Below, piece after piece: positions 15,101 through 24,355 of a stretch of DNA of 62,000 bases. Positions within the stretch are counted from its first letter, which is position 1, and each line of letters opens with the position of its first letter. Made by a program: the position numbers and the translations under genes. The stretch covers positions 19,293,246 to 19,355,245 of the forward strand of contig NC_049981.1 of assembly GCF_000003815.2 (NCBI RefSeq). Direction: 5' to 3'. Under the pieces are notes generated by a model, which did no database searches, was not told where the DNA came from, and saw only the letters and a list, made by a program, of their open reading frames with translations. Source of the stretch: Branchiostoma floridae (lineage: Eukaryota > Chordata > Leptocardii > Amphioxiformes > Branchiostomatidae).

Positions 15101-18100
15101 TAATTTTTGGAAGTGATAACTGCATTACTACTTCACATTATACGATAAAGTACCCAGTTGCTCCACATGCCTCAAAAGCATTCACTCTTCTACTAAACTC
15201 CCCAAGTACCCTCTAATTGAATTAATCCTATGGCTGAATACAATGCAAAACTTTTAGGTAAGGTTACAAAACTAATTTCAGGTTCGCTAAGAAATCTCGT
15301 CTTGTTCTTGTATTCTTTGCTATCTTATAAACAATTTGCCTTCTCGGTGTGCTTAGCGTACCTCATTTATCCCCAAAATATGTACGATAAACAAAGTGTC
15401 TATGCGTATAGGGAATGCATGGGTAGGGTCTGCATGGGTTTAGTGAGTGTCATTATTGTTTTATGAAACACACATCACGTAATTCATCCCAAGATGAATT
15501 CCACAAAATTCGGCTGATTATGTATTCATTGACACATTATCTATTGGAAAACAAGACTCCCTTCTGGAGTGGAATGCCCCTTTAAGCCTCTGTCAGCCGT
15601 ATTTGCTGATGTCCAAAAGGTTGCTCAATTTGAACAACAAAAGAAGATTGCTTGTATTTTGCCTAAGAATCAACCTTATCGAGTTCAACAGGTGACCTAC
15701 GTCAATCCCTAAAACCTGTGCAGTGATCAAAGAACACAGAGTATAACTGCCAAAAATGTTATTTATAGCATGCCGACTTTATAGCATGCCAAGTTTTTGT
15801 GCTGTATGAGACAGACAATACAACACAACCATGCCATGTAGATTTATACAATAGACTGAATATGTCCAGTGTTAAGCAGTGTTGTTTGGAATAGTAATGT
15901 TTGATTCTTTCCTCTCTCAAAGGATGTGACCAATGAGTTTAAGGAAGAGAATGCAGCCCTGGCCGGCCAGGTATCCCAGCTGGAGTCAGACCTGACGCAG
16001 ACAAGAGAACGTGTGTTCTACCTGGAGGACAGGCTAAAGGTACAGTCTTATACCACACAACTTTTGCTTATTCACAACCAAATATCTCAGGGAAGAAATG
16101 GTCTTTATATCTTTATGTTCTTGCCCCTTAGGGTAAGTGATATTTAAAAATCGTATCCAACCCTGTGAATGTACAATTGCTGTTATTGTATCTTTGTGCT
16201 TTGTTGATATATGAGTTCTTGCTCTTTCCAGGAGGCATCATCCCAGCAGACTGATGACTCAGAGCTCCAGAGCCTCATGACTAGACTAGCTAACCTTCAG
16301 GAGGAAGGACAACAAGAGAAAAAGAAGTTTGAGGAACAAATTTCAAATCTGTTGGTAAGTAGTCTTCTGCTTGATAGAGCTATAGTCACCTATTGGACAG
16401 AAATAAAAACCACGGTGCCTTATGGATAGACAGTCGGAAGCCTCCTACTAGCGACTCAGCAAGGGTTCTACAGATGGACCAAGGACGTTATATGATATAG
16501 CGTCCTTGGATGGACAGAACAGTTGCTTTTTGCCATGCTTTTCAGTCGTCACTGTCAATTGATACATGTTTATTCAGTACTCAAAGATCGGGTCTGTGTT
16601 CACTTTGTGCTTAGTATTTGTGCATCCTCACTGTAAGAGTCGCCTCCAACACATTACTGTATAGTGTATTGTTTTAAACGTACAGAACAGTTGCTTTTGA
16701 CAATGTAGCGCTAATAGACAAAATAGATAATGGGGAAGGCAGGCAGAAGACAGAGGTTTTGAGTTTGCAGACATCAAGGTGAAAACATGAAACCACCACA
16801 AATGCATTTACATTATTTTTCACATTTTCTCCAGGACCAACTGGACAAGAAGGAGACCAAGGTGCAGAAGCTTCAGAAGGAGCTAGAGGTAAAACATAAA
16901 CAATTACAAACGCTGATGTTTATTGTAAACTTTGCATATCAGAAACAAATATCACAAAAATATATCTTCTATTTTGATCCAGCTTGATGCTACATGTACT
17001 ATGATGTAGTCGTCAAAAGGAGATAAGGAAAAAGACTGACTGTCATACACTGTTCAACATGTTTCCATAACTGTTTCCTGCAGGAATTCCAGGAGTTCCA
17101 TAGTCGGGAGTACCAGCGGCTGGAGAAGTGTTGTGATGAGTCAGACTCTGAGCTGGAAGAGGCAAAGCAGAAGCTCAAACAATACGAAGTAAGAGTGTGG
17201 ACCAGAAATGGTGCTCTGGTGGTATTGAAAGTAGTTATTGTGGTCAATGAATCTATTGTAAATTCAGAATATTCTGGTAGTTGTTATAACTGGATAAATG
17301 TTTGGTTTGCTTCATTTCTCCAGGACCAGCTGGACAAGAAGAAGACAGAGGTGAATGATCTTCAGAAAGAGCTCGAGGTATAAAACAGTTATAAGCTCTG
17401 CTGGCCCCAATAATAATTGATGTAGATTGGAATATTCTGCAGAACCAAAATTAGTAAATACAATATCAAATGCAAAAACAATATCAAATAAAGTATACAA
17501 TACAAGTTTAGATGTCAAAATATGATACTTTCAAGTTTGATCTAGTTGAGGAAAATCGACTGTCTGAGAAAGACATAGTCAAATGTATTTGTTCTGGAGT
17601 TCTCATACACTGTTTGACATAACTGCAGGAATTCCAGGAGTTCCATAGTCGGGAGTACCAGCGGCTGGGAGAAGTGTTGTGATGAGTCGGATGCTGAGCT
17701 GGAAGAGGCAAAGCGAGAGCTTAAACAATATAAAGTAAGATTGGACCAGAAATGGTGCTCTGATGGTACTGAAAGCGGTTGACACTCACTGTCTGCAGTA
17801 GTTTGCTGAATGTTCCATGTTGCCTCCATGTTGGGACTCCTGGAGTCTTTCTTTCCAATGTGTGTTTGCTTTGGTGTGTGTCTGATTATTTGAATACAGT
17901 TGGTACAGTGGTAGGAAATCAGTGAGTGGGAAGATGACTGCAAAGGTTACAGTTACTTGAGTAATGGGAAGTACAAGTCAGACTTGGTAGAACTAGACAT
18001 GACAGATATGTCAGTCCAGGTCATCGCTACTAATTTGTGGGGAGGTATTGTTTTGTATTGTCATGTTTTTGCAGTGTGTTATATATTTTCCATCTGCTAT

Positions 18101-21100
18101 TCATGTCCACTTTAGCATGATAGAATGTGCTCATTGGGCACATGTAATTATAATGTTAATTAAAACCTCATTTGCAGAATTGATGAGCCACAATTAAACA
18201 AAATATACAAGAAATTGTAGATTTTTCACAAGAGTCCCAAATTGTTTTTGGTTAGATTTGTGCTTTGAGTGTTGTGTTGTGTGATGAGGTCCCCATTGTT
18301 ATATCTCTACAGGAGGCAGCAGGAGCCCAGCAGCACACATCAGCAAAGCAGCAAGACCAGAAGGTGGAAACCCTGAAGGCCAACATCAAAGCTCTGGAGG
18401 AAGAGGCTGAAAAATCTAGAAAAAACTTGCAAGTATGTCTGCATTTCAAAATTTTCTATTGGTTATGGAGTTAAGAAGAAGGGAGATTGGGAAAAAGAGT
18501 TGTTATATAAGCTAGATTAAACATGTCCTCTTAACATAAAATGTTGAGCCATTGTGTACCTGCAGTGCAAAAGGCGATCAAAAAGGCAATCAGTTGGTTA
18601 CAGTATGTAAAAGAAGCAGTACTTGTCAAATAAATCAGTTGTGAATACAGTACTGCAGCCATTGTTATGAGCTAGATAAATGTTTGGTTTGCTGTATTTC
18701 TTTAGAACCAACTGGACAAGAAGAAGACTGAGGTGAAAGATCTTCAGAAGGAGCTGGAGGTATAAAACATACACAGTTATAAACTCCGCTGGCACCAATT
18801 ATATTTATTGATGTTGATAGGAAAATTATACAGAACCAAAATGACTAAATCTGATGCGAATAAAATGTTCAATTGTCAAAATATGATATTTCTATCTTTA
18901 AGTTCAATCTAGTTGAGGACTAAAATCAAGGAAAATAAGCTGTTTCTGGATTGTCATAGTAAGGTATAGTTACATCTGATGAAAGTCTTCACACTGTTCA
19001 ACATGTTTCCATAACTGTTTCCTGCAGGAATTCCAGGAGTTCCATAGCCGGGAGTATGAGCGGCTGGAGAAGTGTTGTGATGAGTCAGATGCTGAGCTGG
19101 AAGAGGCAAAGCGGGAGCTCAAACAATATAAAGTAAGACCAGAAATGGTGCTCTGATGGTACTGACAGTGTTCGACTGTCTGCAGTGGTGTGCTGAATGC
19201 TCGTTTTAATGGAGGTAAAAGGAGCATTCAGCGAACCACTGTAGACATTCAGATGGTGTTTGTAATGGATCTGTGTATCATTATTTGAATGTTGTTGAGG
19301 GGCAGGATGAGAAGTAATCAGAGGCTAGCAGGATGGGAAGGTTGGCTTGGTGAGGGTCGACAGTTGGTTCTGCAGGCTGGGAGGAGTGATTAATGTGCTG
19401 TGTGAAGACTCGAACCCAAAGATCGAATGTGCACGGGAGTGGAGCCTGTCCTGTGTGAAATGGACAATGATCGTATCCTATTGACATATACATGAAGTGT
19501 GTGAGAGATTTTACACATCTGATCAGAAGTCGTAGATTATGGGAAACATGGTGATAAAATGAGGTTGATGACTTAGTCCTGGTCCATAGTTGCTAGCTGG
19601 ACCGTGGTGTGTGATGATGGCTCTGTTGTTACAGGAGGCAGCTGCAGCCCAGAAGCAGACAGAACAGCAAAATGAGGAAGTGGAAACTCTCAAGGCCAAG
19701 ATCATAACTCTGGAAAAACAGGCTGAAAAATCACGACAGGACCTGGAAGTAAGTCTGCTTTTGTAAATCTGTTAGTCTTACACTTTATAGTAAGGTTGAG
19801 ACCATTAGCACTGTTATACAAGTCTATCATTTTTATTAAAAGCACATTGATTTTCCTTTTTCTTCTACTGTCTTCAGGACCAACTAGACAAGAAGACAGC
19901 AAAGGTGCAGGAGCTTCAGAAAGAGCTGGAGGTAACACAGAGTGACATTCACTGCAAAGCATAAACCCTGCTGACTCCATTAGTCACTGAATGTTTATTG
20001 TAGGTTGCACACATCTATTAGATGTCACGAAGATATCAAGCTGTCTACTTTCTCAGACCGTATGTAGTTTTATACTAGTTGTGAAGAAAATTAGAACAAG
20101 ATCCTAGTCCTGGACAGTTGGAAAATTCGTAGTCCCTTGCACTGATGTTTCAATAACTGTTTCCTACAGGAATTCCAGGAGTTCCATAGTCGGGAGTACC
20201 AGCGACTGGAGAAGTGTTGTGATGAGTCAGATGCTGAGCTGGAAGAGGCAAAGCGAGAGCTTAAACAATATAAAGTAAGACTGGACCAGAAATGGTGCTC
20301 TGATGGTATTGAAACTTCGAATGAAAGTGGATGACTGCAAGAAACCAGGAAAAGAGGGGGGAATTGATAGAGAAGATAATCACTTCAAGTGCAGATATAG
20401 TGCTATAGACCAGGGCTCTAGCCAGCGTCCGTTTTTCCGTCAATTGACGGAAATTTGCTGCTTGTGACGGAAAAATTTTAAAACCAATCCGTCAACCTTG
20501 ACGGACAAAAATCTGATAAAAGCTCCTTGATGGAAGCTACAGGCGGCTTGGGGATGTTGTCCACGGCCGTAAAAGCCACACACTGTTTGTTTTGCTATTG
20601 TTATGATTGTTAACAATGTGTGTCGGTGCTCTTTCGCATACGATAATCTAATTAAAACCAGTTTTTCAAGGTCTCTCTAACTCCTGGAATAGTGTTTTTG
20701 TGACAATGGGAATTGGTTGACGGAAAAAAATTTCGAGCTGGCTAGTGCCCTGCTATAGACTATCCATCACATTTAGTATTTGAAGTGAAACATCCTTCCT
20801 TATGTCATGTTAGAATTTCTAGGAATGCACCAGAAGTTGGTATAATTTTGGAGTCCTCGAAAAATTGCAACAACGTCAATTCCCACGTCCAAATCTGGTA
20901 TTTCAGTTTTCGCCATCACTTCTTGTGCAAGCCCATAGAATACAACTTTGAAGTATGTACAATACAGTAATATACGAACCAGTTTAGAACACCAGGTACT
21001 GATCATGATTTCAGCCAAGTTATGACAACATTTTATTATCTTATATAAAGTACATTTTGCAGACTTAAGTTGTGCTGTTTCCTTACCTTTAGGAGTCTAT

Positions 21101-23803
21101 GGTCCAGCCGAGCAGCTCACAGGAAGTACAGGGGCTCAGGACTAGATTCACTGCCTTCCAGCAGTCAGCTGTGCAAGAGAAGGAGGCCCTACAACAGGAG
21201 AACAAGGCCCTAGAGGTATGGTACCAGTACTGGGCCATTATTGTATGAAGTTGTACCAAACTTCTGTTCAGCTCTGAAGTCAATGGCAGCCTGTAGTATT
21301 TTTCACCATCTGACTTTCACTATATATAATATTTTACATCATAACTTTCAATTTCCTTTGTCAAGACTGTTTTTGGTTACCTGCATCTGTGTGTCTGTCT
21401 GTTGACAGCATAACGTGAGAAGTTGGGGATGGATCTTGATGATATTTAGAAAACAATTAGATTATGGGCCCCCTATTGGCTTTCCATGGCACTGCAGTGG
21501 CACTTTGGTTTTGATATCTTGTGTTCTGCATGAGATAGGGTCATGGTTTTTGGTTGATAGATAGCTCTTGCAGTGAAGAATGGGTTGTTCAGAGCCCCAA
21601 TTCTAAGTTGTTTGAATCCACATTTGGTATATGGCATGTACATGTAGCAGACCATGTTCTTTTCTCTGCTCCCACATGTGCAGTCAGAGCTGGCCACGTC
21701 TAAAATGCAGATAGCAGGCCTCCAGCATGACCTGCAGATTGCCGTGGATCCTTACAAAAAGAGGTTGGTGGACTTAAATTTTTTCTTGTTGTCAAATCTA
21801 TCATTTTAAAGCTTATGAAAATACCTATTCATCAATTTCATTTCATTAAGTTTGATCTTAAGTTCAACAAACTGCATTGATAACATTGTAAACTTCATTA
21901 AACTTGTCTCCACCTTTTGTTCAGGCTGAGAGTGCTTGAAGAAGACAACTTGAAACTCAGGCAAGACGTACGGGACAGGGAAAACGAGATCCGCCGTCTT
22001 CGCCAGAACATGGATGACAGCTGTAAGTCAATGTCACTTCTTTATTAGTTCAAAGGCTTTCCTCGCACATTTGTTCTGAAAACAGCAGTTTTAGTTTGAC
22101 ATGATGGGTGATTAGTATTCTATGACGTCAGTCTTCAGAATTCTGAACGCATTGTGCTGATTTCAGGTCTCAATACAATTGCTTTCATGAAAAGAATGTA
22201 GCAATAGAAGTAAAGTAGTGTACATGATATCATGTTCAACACATGAAGACTAAACCTTGCAAGTGCAGATAATATCTTAGCTTAATGTGCTTTTATCAAG
22301 ATGAGCATTGCTTAGCATTTGAATGGCCAAACGTCTATGCTAACGGACATCAAGAGATCAAGATTTGATCCTGGAATTCCTGGCTTGACACTTCCCTCAC
22401 TCCAATCTGGCGTAAAAGTTTGTACCAGGCTTTGTTTGCGAGGTCAGAGGCATTGAGAGGATGTTCCAATGCCATGCCATAGACACAGTGGATAACAACC
22501 CACTGCCTCTTCTGTTCTTCAGCTCCAAAAGGCTATGGGTCTACCTTTACCTTTACGTTTTGAGCATTCCAATGTGAGTAGTTAAGTTTAAACAGAGCTT
22601 TATGTTGTGCCCCGTGCAGTCCAACAGCCCAAGGAGGCAGCGATCTACAGCAGCGGCTCAGGAATAGTCAACAGCACGGCTGTCTACATCCTGGAGGCCG
22701 AAAAGTCCAGGCTCAACGGGAAGGTCAAACAGCTGACCTCTCAAGTACAGAAACTGACCGAGGCTCTGGACAAGAGCAGGGGCGATGGCACTGACATTAG
22801 GTAAGGGGTAGGGGAGAAACCTCAGATGTATGAAAGTCCTTCAAAATGTGTAAGTATGAGGTACCTGCCAAAAAGGTCTGGAAAATTATGTTCATTGTGA
22901 TACCCTTTAGCTGAATGCTTATCTTCCTACCGGCCTTATTTTTTCAGGCCCAGAATCGGAAACACATATCTTTCTTTCCCCTAGGCCTTGGCCTAATTAA
23001 AGATACCTTGTTTTTTTCTCAGACGGCAGTTTGAGGAGGCAGTGCGAGAGAAGAAACGTCTGGAAGAGTACATCAGCCACCTGCGGCACCGGCACACCAG
23101 CCGGCAGAGCCATCAGGAACCGACCAGTGCCGTGCCCGGGCCTGTGGCAAGGACTATGTTAGAAGGTACAGTCACTGTGATTAGTCCTCGTCTTGCAATT
23201 TGTTGACCTTGAACCTGCCAGAATTTCACTTCCCTTATCAATGCTGTGATATTGTAGATGGTGGTAAACCCAACACTTATCATGCTTTCCAAGCTGGGTT
23301 GTTTATTCAAGCTACAGCAGCCCTATAGTGTCCCTAAAGCTGAAATGGATAAACTCAGCTTCCTTTGGGCAGCTCATATCTTGGTCGTCTGCGACGACCA
23401 TGCAACATTAACATCAGGAAATTTGGTGGTCTAGTTTGTCAGCTGTAAATTACATTTCTGGTTGTAATTTTCTCTCGATCATCAGGCAATTTTTGGAGAT
23501 AGGCAGATGTCCTCATGTCTTGATTTAGCTTGTTTTGAGTGGAACCATGATGTATTGTCCCGTGTTCTGGTATCTTGTTGACTATGCCCCAATCTTCCCT
23601 CAGGTCTCCAGAACAGTCCGAGTAAGGCCGGCAGTCCCCGGCTGCCCCTGAGCCCTGCCCGTGTGGGGACCGTGAGTCAGGCATCCGGGGCTGCAGGCAT
23701 CGCCCAGCGGGCACAGACTGGAGAAAACTGGATGGAACTGTTTGACTATGGGGAGGATGACAAAGACCTTCACAAAGATAACCCCAACTGTAAAGTTAGC
23801 TAA
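199..23803 (+). CDS. CENPE: CENP-E-like kinetochore coiled-coil protein, 3' part of gene (5' end off window)
   Basis: Exons read by splice sites and continuous frame: 199-265, 540-689, 848-975, 1177-1287, 1741-1935, 2136-2206, 2558-2678, 3054-3197, 3552-3674, 4138-4329, 4613-4756, 5182-5301, 5709-5819, 6119-6229, 9556-9740, 10164-10344, 10863-11042, 11540-11630, 11862-12052, 12299-12442, 12826-12966, 13290-13499, 13751-13915, 14362-14565, 14906-15025, 15923-16039, 16232-16354, 16835-16888, 17084-17188, 17324-17377, (17629-17734 broken), 18313-18432, 18706-18759, 19028-19132, 19635-19748, 19878-19931, 20170-20274, 21093-21215, 21684-21763, 21925-22022, 22620-22800, 23023-23165, 23604-23803 (stop TAA 23801-23803). 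Leaving out the broken exon gives about 1,809 residues, nearly all heptad coiled coil rich in E, Q, L and K. Most internal exons are phase 0 and multiples of three. The tail resembles CENP-E, the kinesin-7 that carries chromosomes along spindle microtubules and binds kinetochores. The motor domain would lie upstream of the window. The coiled-coil frame is certain; the CENP-E name rests on the tail motif and CaaX box as recalled, not on a search. Confidence 0.78.
1486..1607. repeat. Foldback inverted repeat in an intron
   Basis: The arms at about 1486-1514 (containing TCTACAACTGGATAAAAAA) and 1579-1607 (its reverse complement, containing TTTTTTATCCAGTTGTAGA) pair nearly perfectly around a loop of about 64 nt. 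It lies in the intron between exons 1177-1287 and 1741-1935. The flanks share GAAAATGGAACT (about 1425 and 1614). It looks like a small decayed inverted-repeat element. Confidence 0.65.
2705..2739. repeat. Perfect 12-bp hairpin just after an exon
   Basis: GTAGACCATGAA (2705-2716) and TTCATGGTCTAC (2728-2739) form a perfect stem with an 11-nt loop, 26 nt after the donor of exon 2558-2678. No repeats elsewhere in the window were noticed. Confidence 0.7.
3750..3930. mobile_element. Decayed MITE copy (same family as 33152-33377)
   Basis: Internal blocks such as GCGACCGCTGAGAGACTTTG, a CTCAATGAATTTAG stretch and a TAAGTCACACCAATCCCATT stretch follow in the same order as in the full element at 33152-33377. 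The terminal inverted repeats are not recognisable here. It lies in the intron between exons 3552-3674 and 4138-4329. Confidence 0.5.
4731..5040 (+). repeat. Tandem copies of an exon 3' end with its 5' splice site
   Basis: The end of exon 4613-4756 and about 80 bp of its intron are repeated about three times with a period near 104-109 bp. The block containing GGGCCTGACACTGAGGGGAA followed by GTAGGT at 4757 recurs with donor GTAGGT at 4864 and, weaker, GTATTT at 4973. ACTGTAATACAGAC also recurs (about 4810, 4915). Use of the first donor keeps frame; running on to the second meets an in-frame TAG within 12 codons. Confidence 0.88.
5350..5540 (-). repeat. Diverged tRNA-derived SINE in intron
   Basis: On the minus strand GCTCAATTGGTTCTAGC (A-box-like) is followed about 35 nt later by CTGGATCAAATTC (B-box-like). 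On the plus strand, next to it, is TGTAACTTGCTCAAGGCACAT, of a kind common in SINE bodies. Too decayed to name a family. Confidence 0.4.
6434..6459. repeat. 26-bp perfect palindrome centred on CCGG
   Basis: The sequence reads the same on both strands around ACGTACCGGTACGT. Half of it (CGGTACGTTTATTTTT) recurs at about 6502-6518, and CCGGTACGT at about 6480. It stands at the left edge of a repeat-like stretch in the large intron 6230-9555. Confidence 0.75.
6655..7010 (+). repeat. Two related repeat units in the large intron
   Basis: The segments at about 6655-6735 and 6917-7005 share GTTTACATTGTT, a GCCG.CAGT.A block and a GCC.CC..AGGG.GCGGAGTT end. These look like two pieces of one GC-rich interspersed repeat. 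No coding content was seen. Confidence 0.45.
7566..8836 (-). mobile_element. 5'-truncated non-LTR retrotransposon (LINE), 3' end of ORF2
   Basis: The minus strand is open from 8836 down to 7811 (about 300 clear residues). It reads as the part of a LINE ORF2 that follows the reverse transcriptase. It includes VPRSSVNAAVRGELGTFPLY and a Cys/His cluster, CPTCNHGIEDELHFLLLCP, near the C-terminus. This layout is typical of CR1/L2-like and related LINEs. Homology appears to start near 8640. The catalytic reverse transcriptase and endonuclease are missing. Past the stop there is about 220 bp of 3' UTR, ending in (GATT)n on the minus strand at 7567-7590, a typical 3' tail. The reading frame is unbroken, so insertion is fairly recent. 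It lies antisense in the intron 6230-9555. Confidence 0.85.
9949..10040. mobile_element. Partial MITE (family of 33152-33377)
   Basis: CTCACTGAAGCTGTGGTACG, GGCATTGTTGCCGCAGTTGA and an AGAGCTCAATGAAAAGC block follow the order of the start of the 33152-33377 element. The right end is missing. It sits in the intron between exons 9556-9740 and 10164-10344. Confidence 0.5.
10440..10520 (+). repeat. tRNA-derived SINE head
   Basis: A-box-like TGTGGTTAGGGTTG is followed by B-box-like GGATTCAAATCC at the spacing of a tRNA-derived pol III promoter. The flanking sequence is plain intron. Confidence 0.45.
15055..15582. mobile_element. 528-bp MITE with TA target duplication
   Basis: The ends are inverted repeats: AAAGGGGCATTCCACTCCA at 15054-15072 and its exact complement at 15565-15583. 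The similarity runs on with mismatches through GGGAGT.TT.TTTTCCAATAGAT for about 45 bp in all. TA flanks both ends (15053-15054, 15583-15584), as in Tc1/mariner-type elements. There is no transposase frame inside. It lies wholly in the intron between exons 14906-15025 and 15923-16039, leaving the splice sites untouched. Confidence 0.85.
16479..16509. mobile_element. 31-bp palindromic micro-insertion with direct repeats
   Basis: CCAAGGACGTTATAT and its near-complement ATATAGCGTCCTTGG meet almost without a loop, and ATGGA stands on both sides (16474-16478, 16510-16514). A sister copy is at 25432-25466. It looks like a MITE reduced to its two inverted ends. Confidence 0.65.
17629..17734 (+). pseudogene. 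Broken copy of exon C (frameshift, weakened acceptor)
   Basis: This copy is 106 nt against 105 in its three sisters. One extra G in the run at 17667-17669 turns RLEKCCDES into RLGEVL followed by a TGA stop. The sequence just before the exon has also lost two short pyrimidine-rich pieces that the sister copies keep (compare GTTTCCATAACTGTTTCCTG before 17084), leaving only TGTTTGACATAACTGCAG as acceptor. Its own donor (AAAG/GTAAGA context) is intact. The most likely outcome is that the exon is skipped: joining the exon ending at 17377 to the one starting at 18313 keeps frame. A single-base assembly error could explain the frameshift but not the acceptor losses. Confidence 0.85.
20411..20752. 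mobile_element. 342-bp hAT-type MITE with perfect 8-bp target duplication
   Basis: The element starts CAGGGCTCTAGCCAGC and ends GCTGGCTAGTGCCCTG (inverted, one mismatch). CTATAGAC is duplicated exactly at 20403-20410 and 20753-20760. An 8-bp duplication with CAGGG ends marks the hAT superfamily. The interior holds several GACGGA/TCCGTC blocks, including the palindrome CCGTCAATTGACGG. There is no transposase. It lies in the intron between exons 20170-20274 and 21093-21215. Confidence 0.9.
21366..21660 (+). repeat. Interspersed repeat with GACAGCATAAC core
   Basis: It contains GACAGCATAACGTGAGAAGT, TGATGATATTT, GGGCCCCCTA, and TTCTGCATGAGATAGGGTCATGGTTTTT-like blocks (listed here in part). The same order occurs in the repeats at 54885-55670 and 61255-61600 in the POLB intron, and inverted at 58680-59040. 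No coding content was recognised; family unknown to me. Confidence 0.6.
21684..23803 (+). CDS. CENPE: C-terminal exons of the CENP-E-like gene: GSGIV block and CaaX tail
   Basis: Five exons close the gene: 21684-21763, 21925-22022, 22620-22800, 23023-23165 and 23604-23803. They change phase (2, 1, 2, 1), unlike the phase-0 exons before them. The 22620-22800 exon encodes SSGSGIVNSTAVYILEAEKS, followed by a basic coiled coil. This matches the GSGIV...LILKSE..RLEKE block that I recall near the C-terminus of vertebrate CENP-E. After it comes a low-complexity SPSKAGSPRLPLSPAR stretch, typical of a proline-directed mitotic kinase target and microtubule-binding tail. The protein ends DNPNCKVS, so its last four residues form a CaaX box with serine at X, which favours farnesylation. 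Human CENP-E is a known farnesyltransferase substrate with a CaaX end. Function is inferred from these matches. Confidence 0.78.
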
Positions 23804-23896
23804 GCTCCAGGGATGGTTCGTCCAATCATTCAGTTTGTACGTATATTCATGTATAGTATGTATAGAATGAGCTTGTAGATTATGGTGTCTCTGAGA

Positions 23897-23902
23897 AATA
23901 AA
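23897..23902 (+). terminator. Poly(A) signal of the CENP-E-like gene
   Basis: AATAAA lies 94 nt after the stop codon at 23801-23803 and is followed by a T-rich stretch ending in TTGTGCAACC, a plausible downstream element. Two more AATAAA hexamers (24248-24253, 24346-24351) sit in a duplicated segment downstream and could serve as alternative ends. Confidence 0.6.
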
Positions 23903-23954
23903 GTCTTTTTTTCTATTGTGCAACCCTGGAACTGTACACTTCAAACCTGTATTC

Positions 23955-24355
23955 TTACTGTCTTTTACTATTTGGTGAAGTGAATACGATTTTCTTTTAA
24001 TAGCTGGAGTTACTATAAAGGATTTCTGTAGTATATTGTTATTTGTAAATGATCATCGATACACAAATAACTGATACAGCAAATATAGAAATATATAAGT
24101 TTTGCAGAGTATTGTCTATTTCAGATGCTAGTAATGCAAGATTCATATCTTTTGCCCCTACAACTTTAGCATTCTACATTCCTATTCTTTGCAATTCTAT
24201 CATTTGGTAAAGTGAATAAAATAATTAGTGGCTTTTAACATTTACTGAATAAAGCAGTTATGTAGTATATTGTTTTGATTGTGAACATCAGTAAACAAAT
24301 TGCGGATATGGTAAATAGTCTGAAGTGAATTTTTAATATGTACTTAATAAAACTT
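23955..24355 (+). repeat. Tandem duplication downstream of the CENP-E-like stop codon
   Basis: Two diverged copies of about 130-160 bp, at about 23960-24110 and 24200-24325, share in order TTTGGT[GA]AAGTGAATA, a TTTTAA block, GTAGTATATTGTT and a CAAAT..C.GATA.GG/CAAATA end. They are AT-rich and non-coding, and carry extra poly(A) hexamers, so they may add alternative 3' ends. Confidence 0.6.

Larger units (their letters stand above)
16232..20274 (+). repeat. Four-fold duplicated A-B-C exon cassette inside the CENP-E-like gene
   Basis: Three exon types recur in order. A (about 38-41 codons): 16232-16354, 18313-18432, 19635-19748. B (18 codons, [DN]QLDKK...LQKELE): 16835-16888, 17324-17377, 18706-18759, 19878-19931. 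C (35 codons, EFQEFHSREYxRLEKCCDES): 17084-17188, 17629-17734, 19028-19132, 20170-20274. The first A is diverged; the second cassette has no A at all. Introns are copied too: the 3' ends of the introns before B at 17324 and 18706 match, and the start of the intron after B (GTATAAAACA...) is shared by 17378 and 18760. All intact units are phase 0 and multiples of three, so gain or loss keeps the frame. The near-identity of C copies points to recent duplication or gene conversion. Confidence 0.93.
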
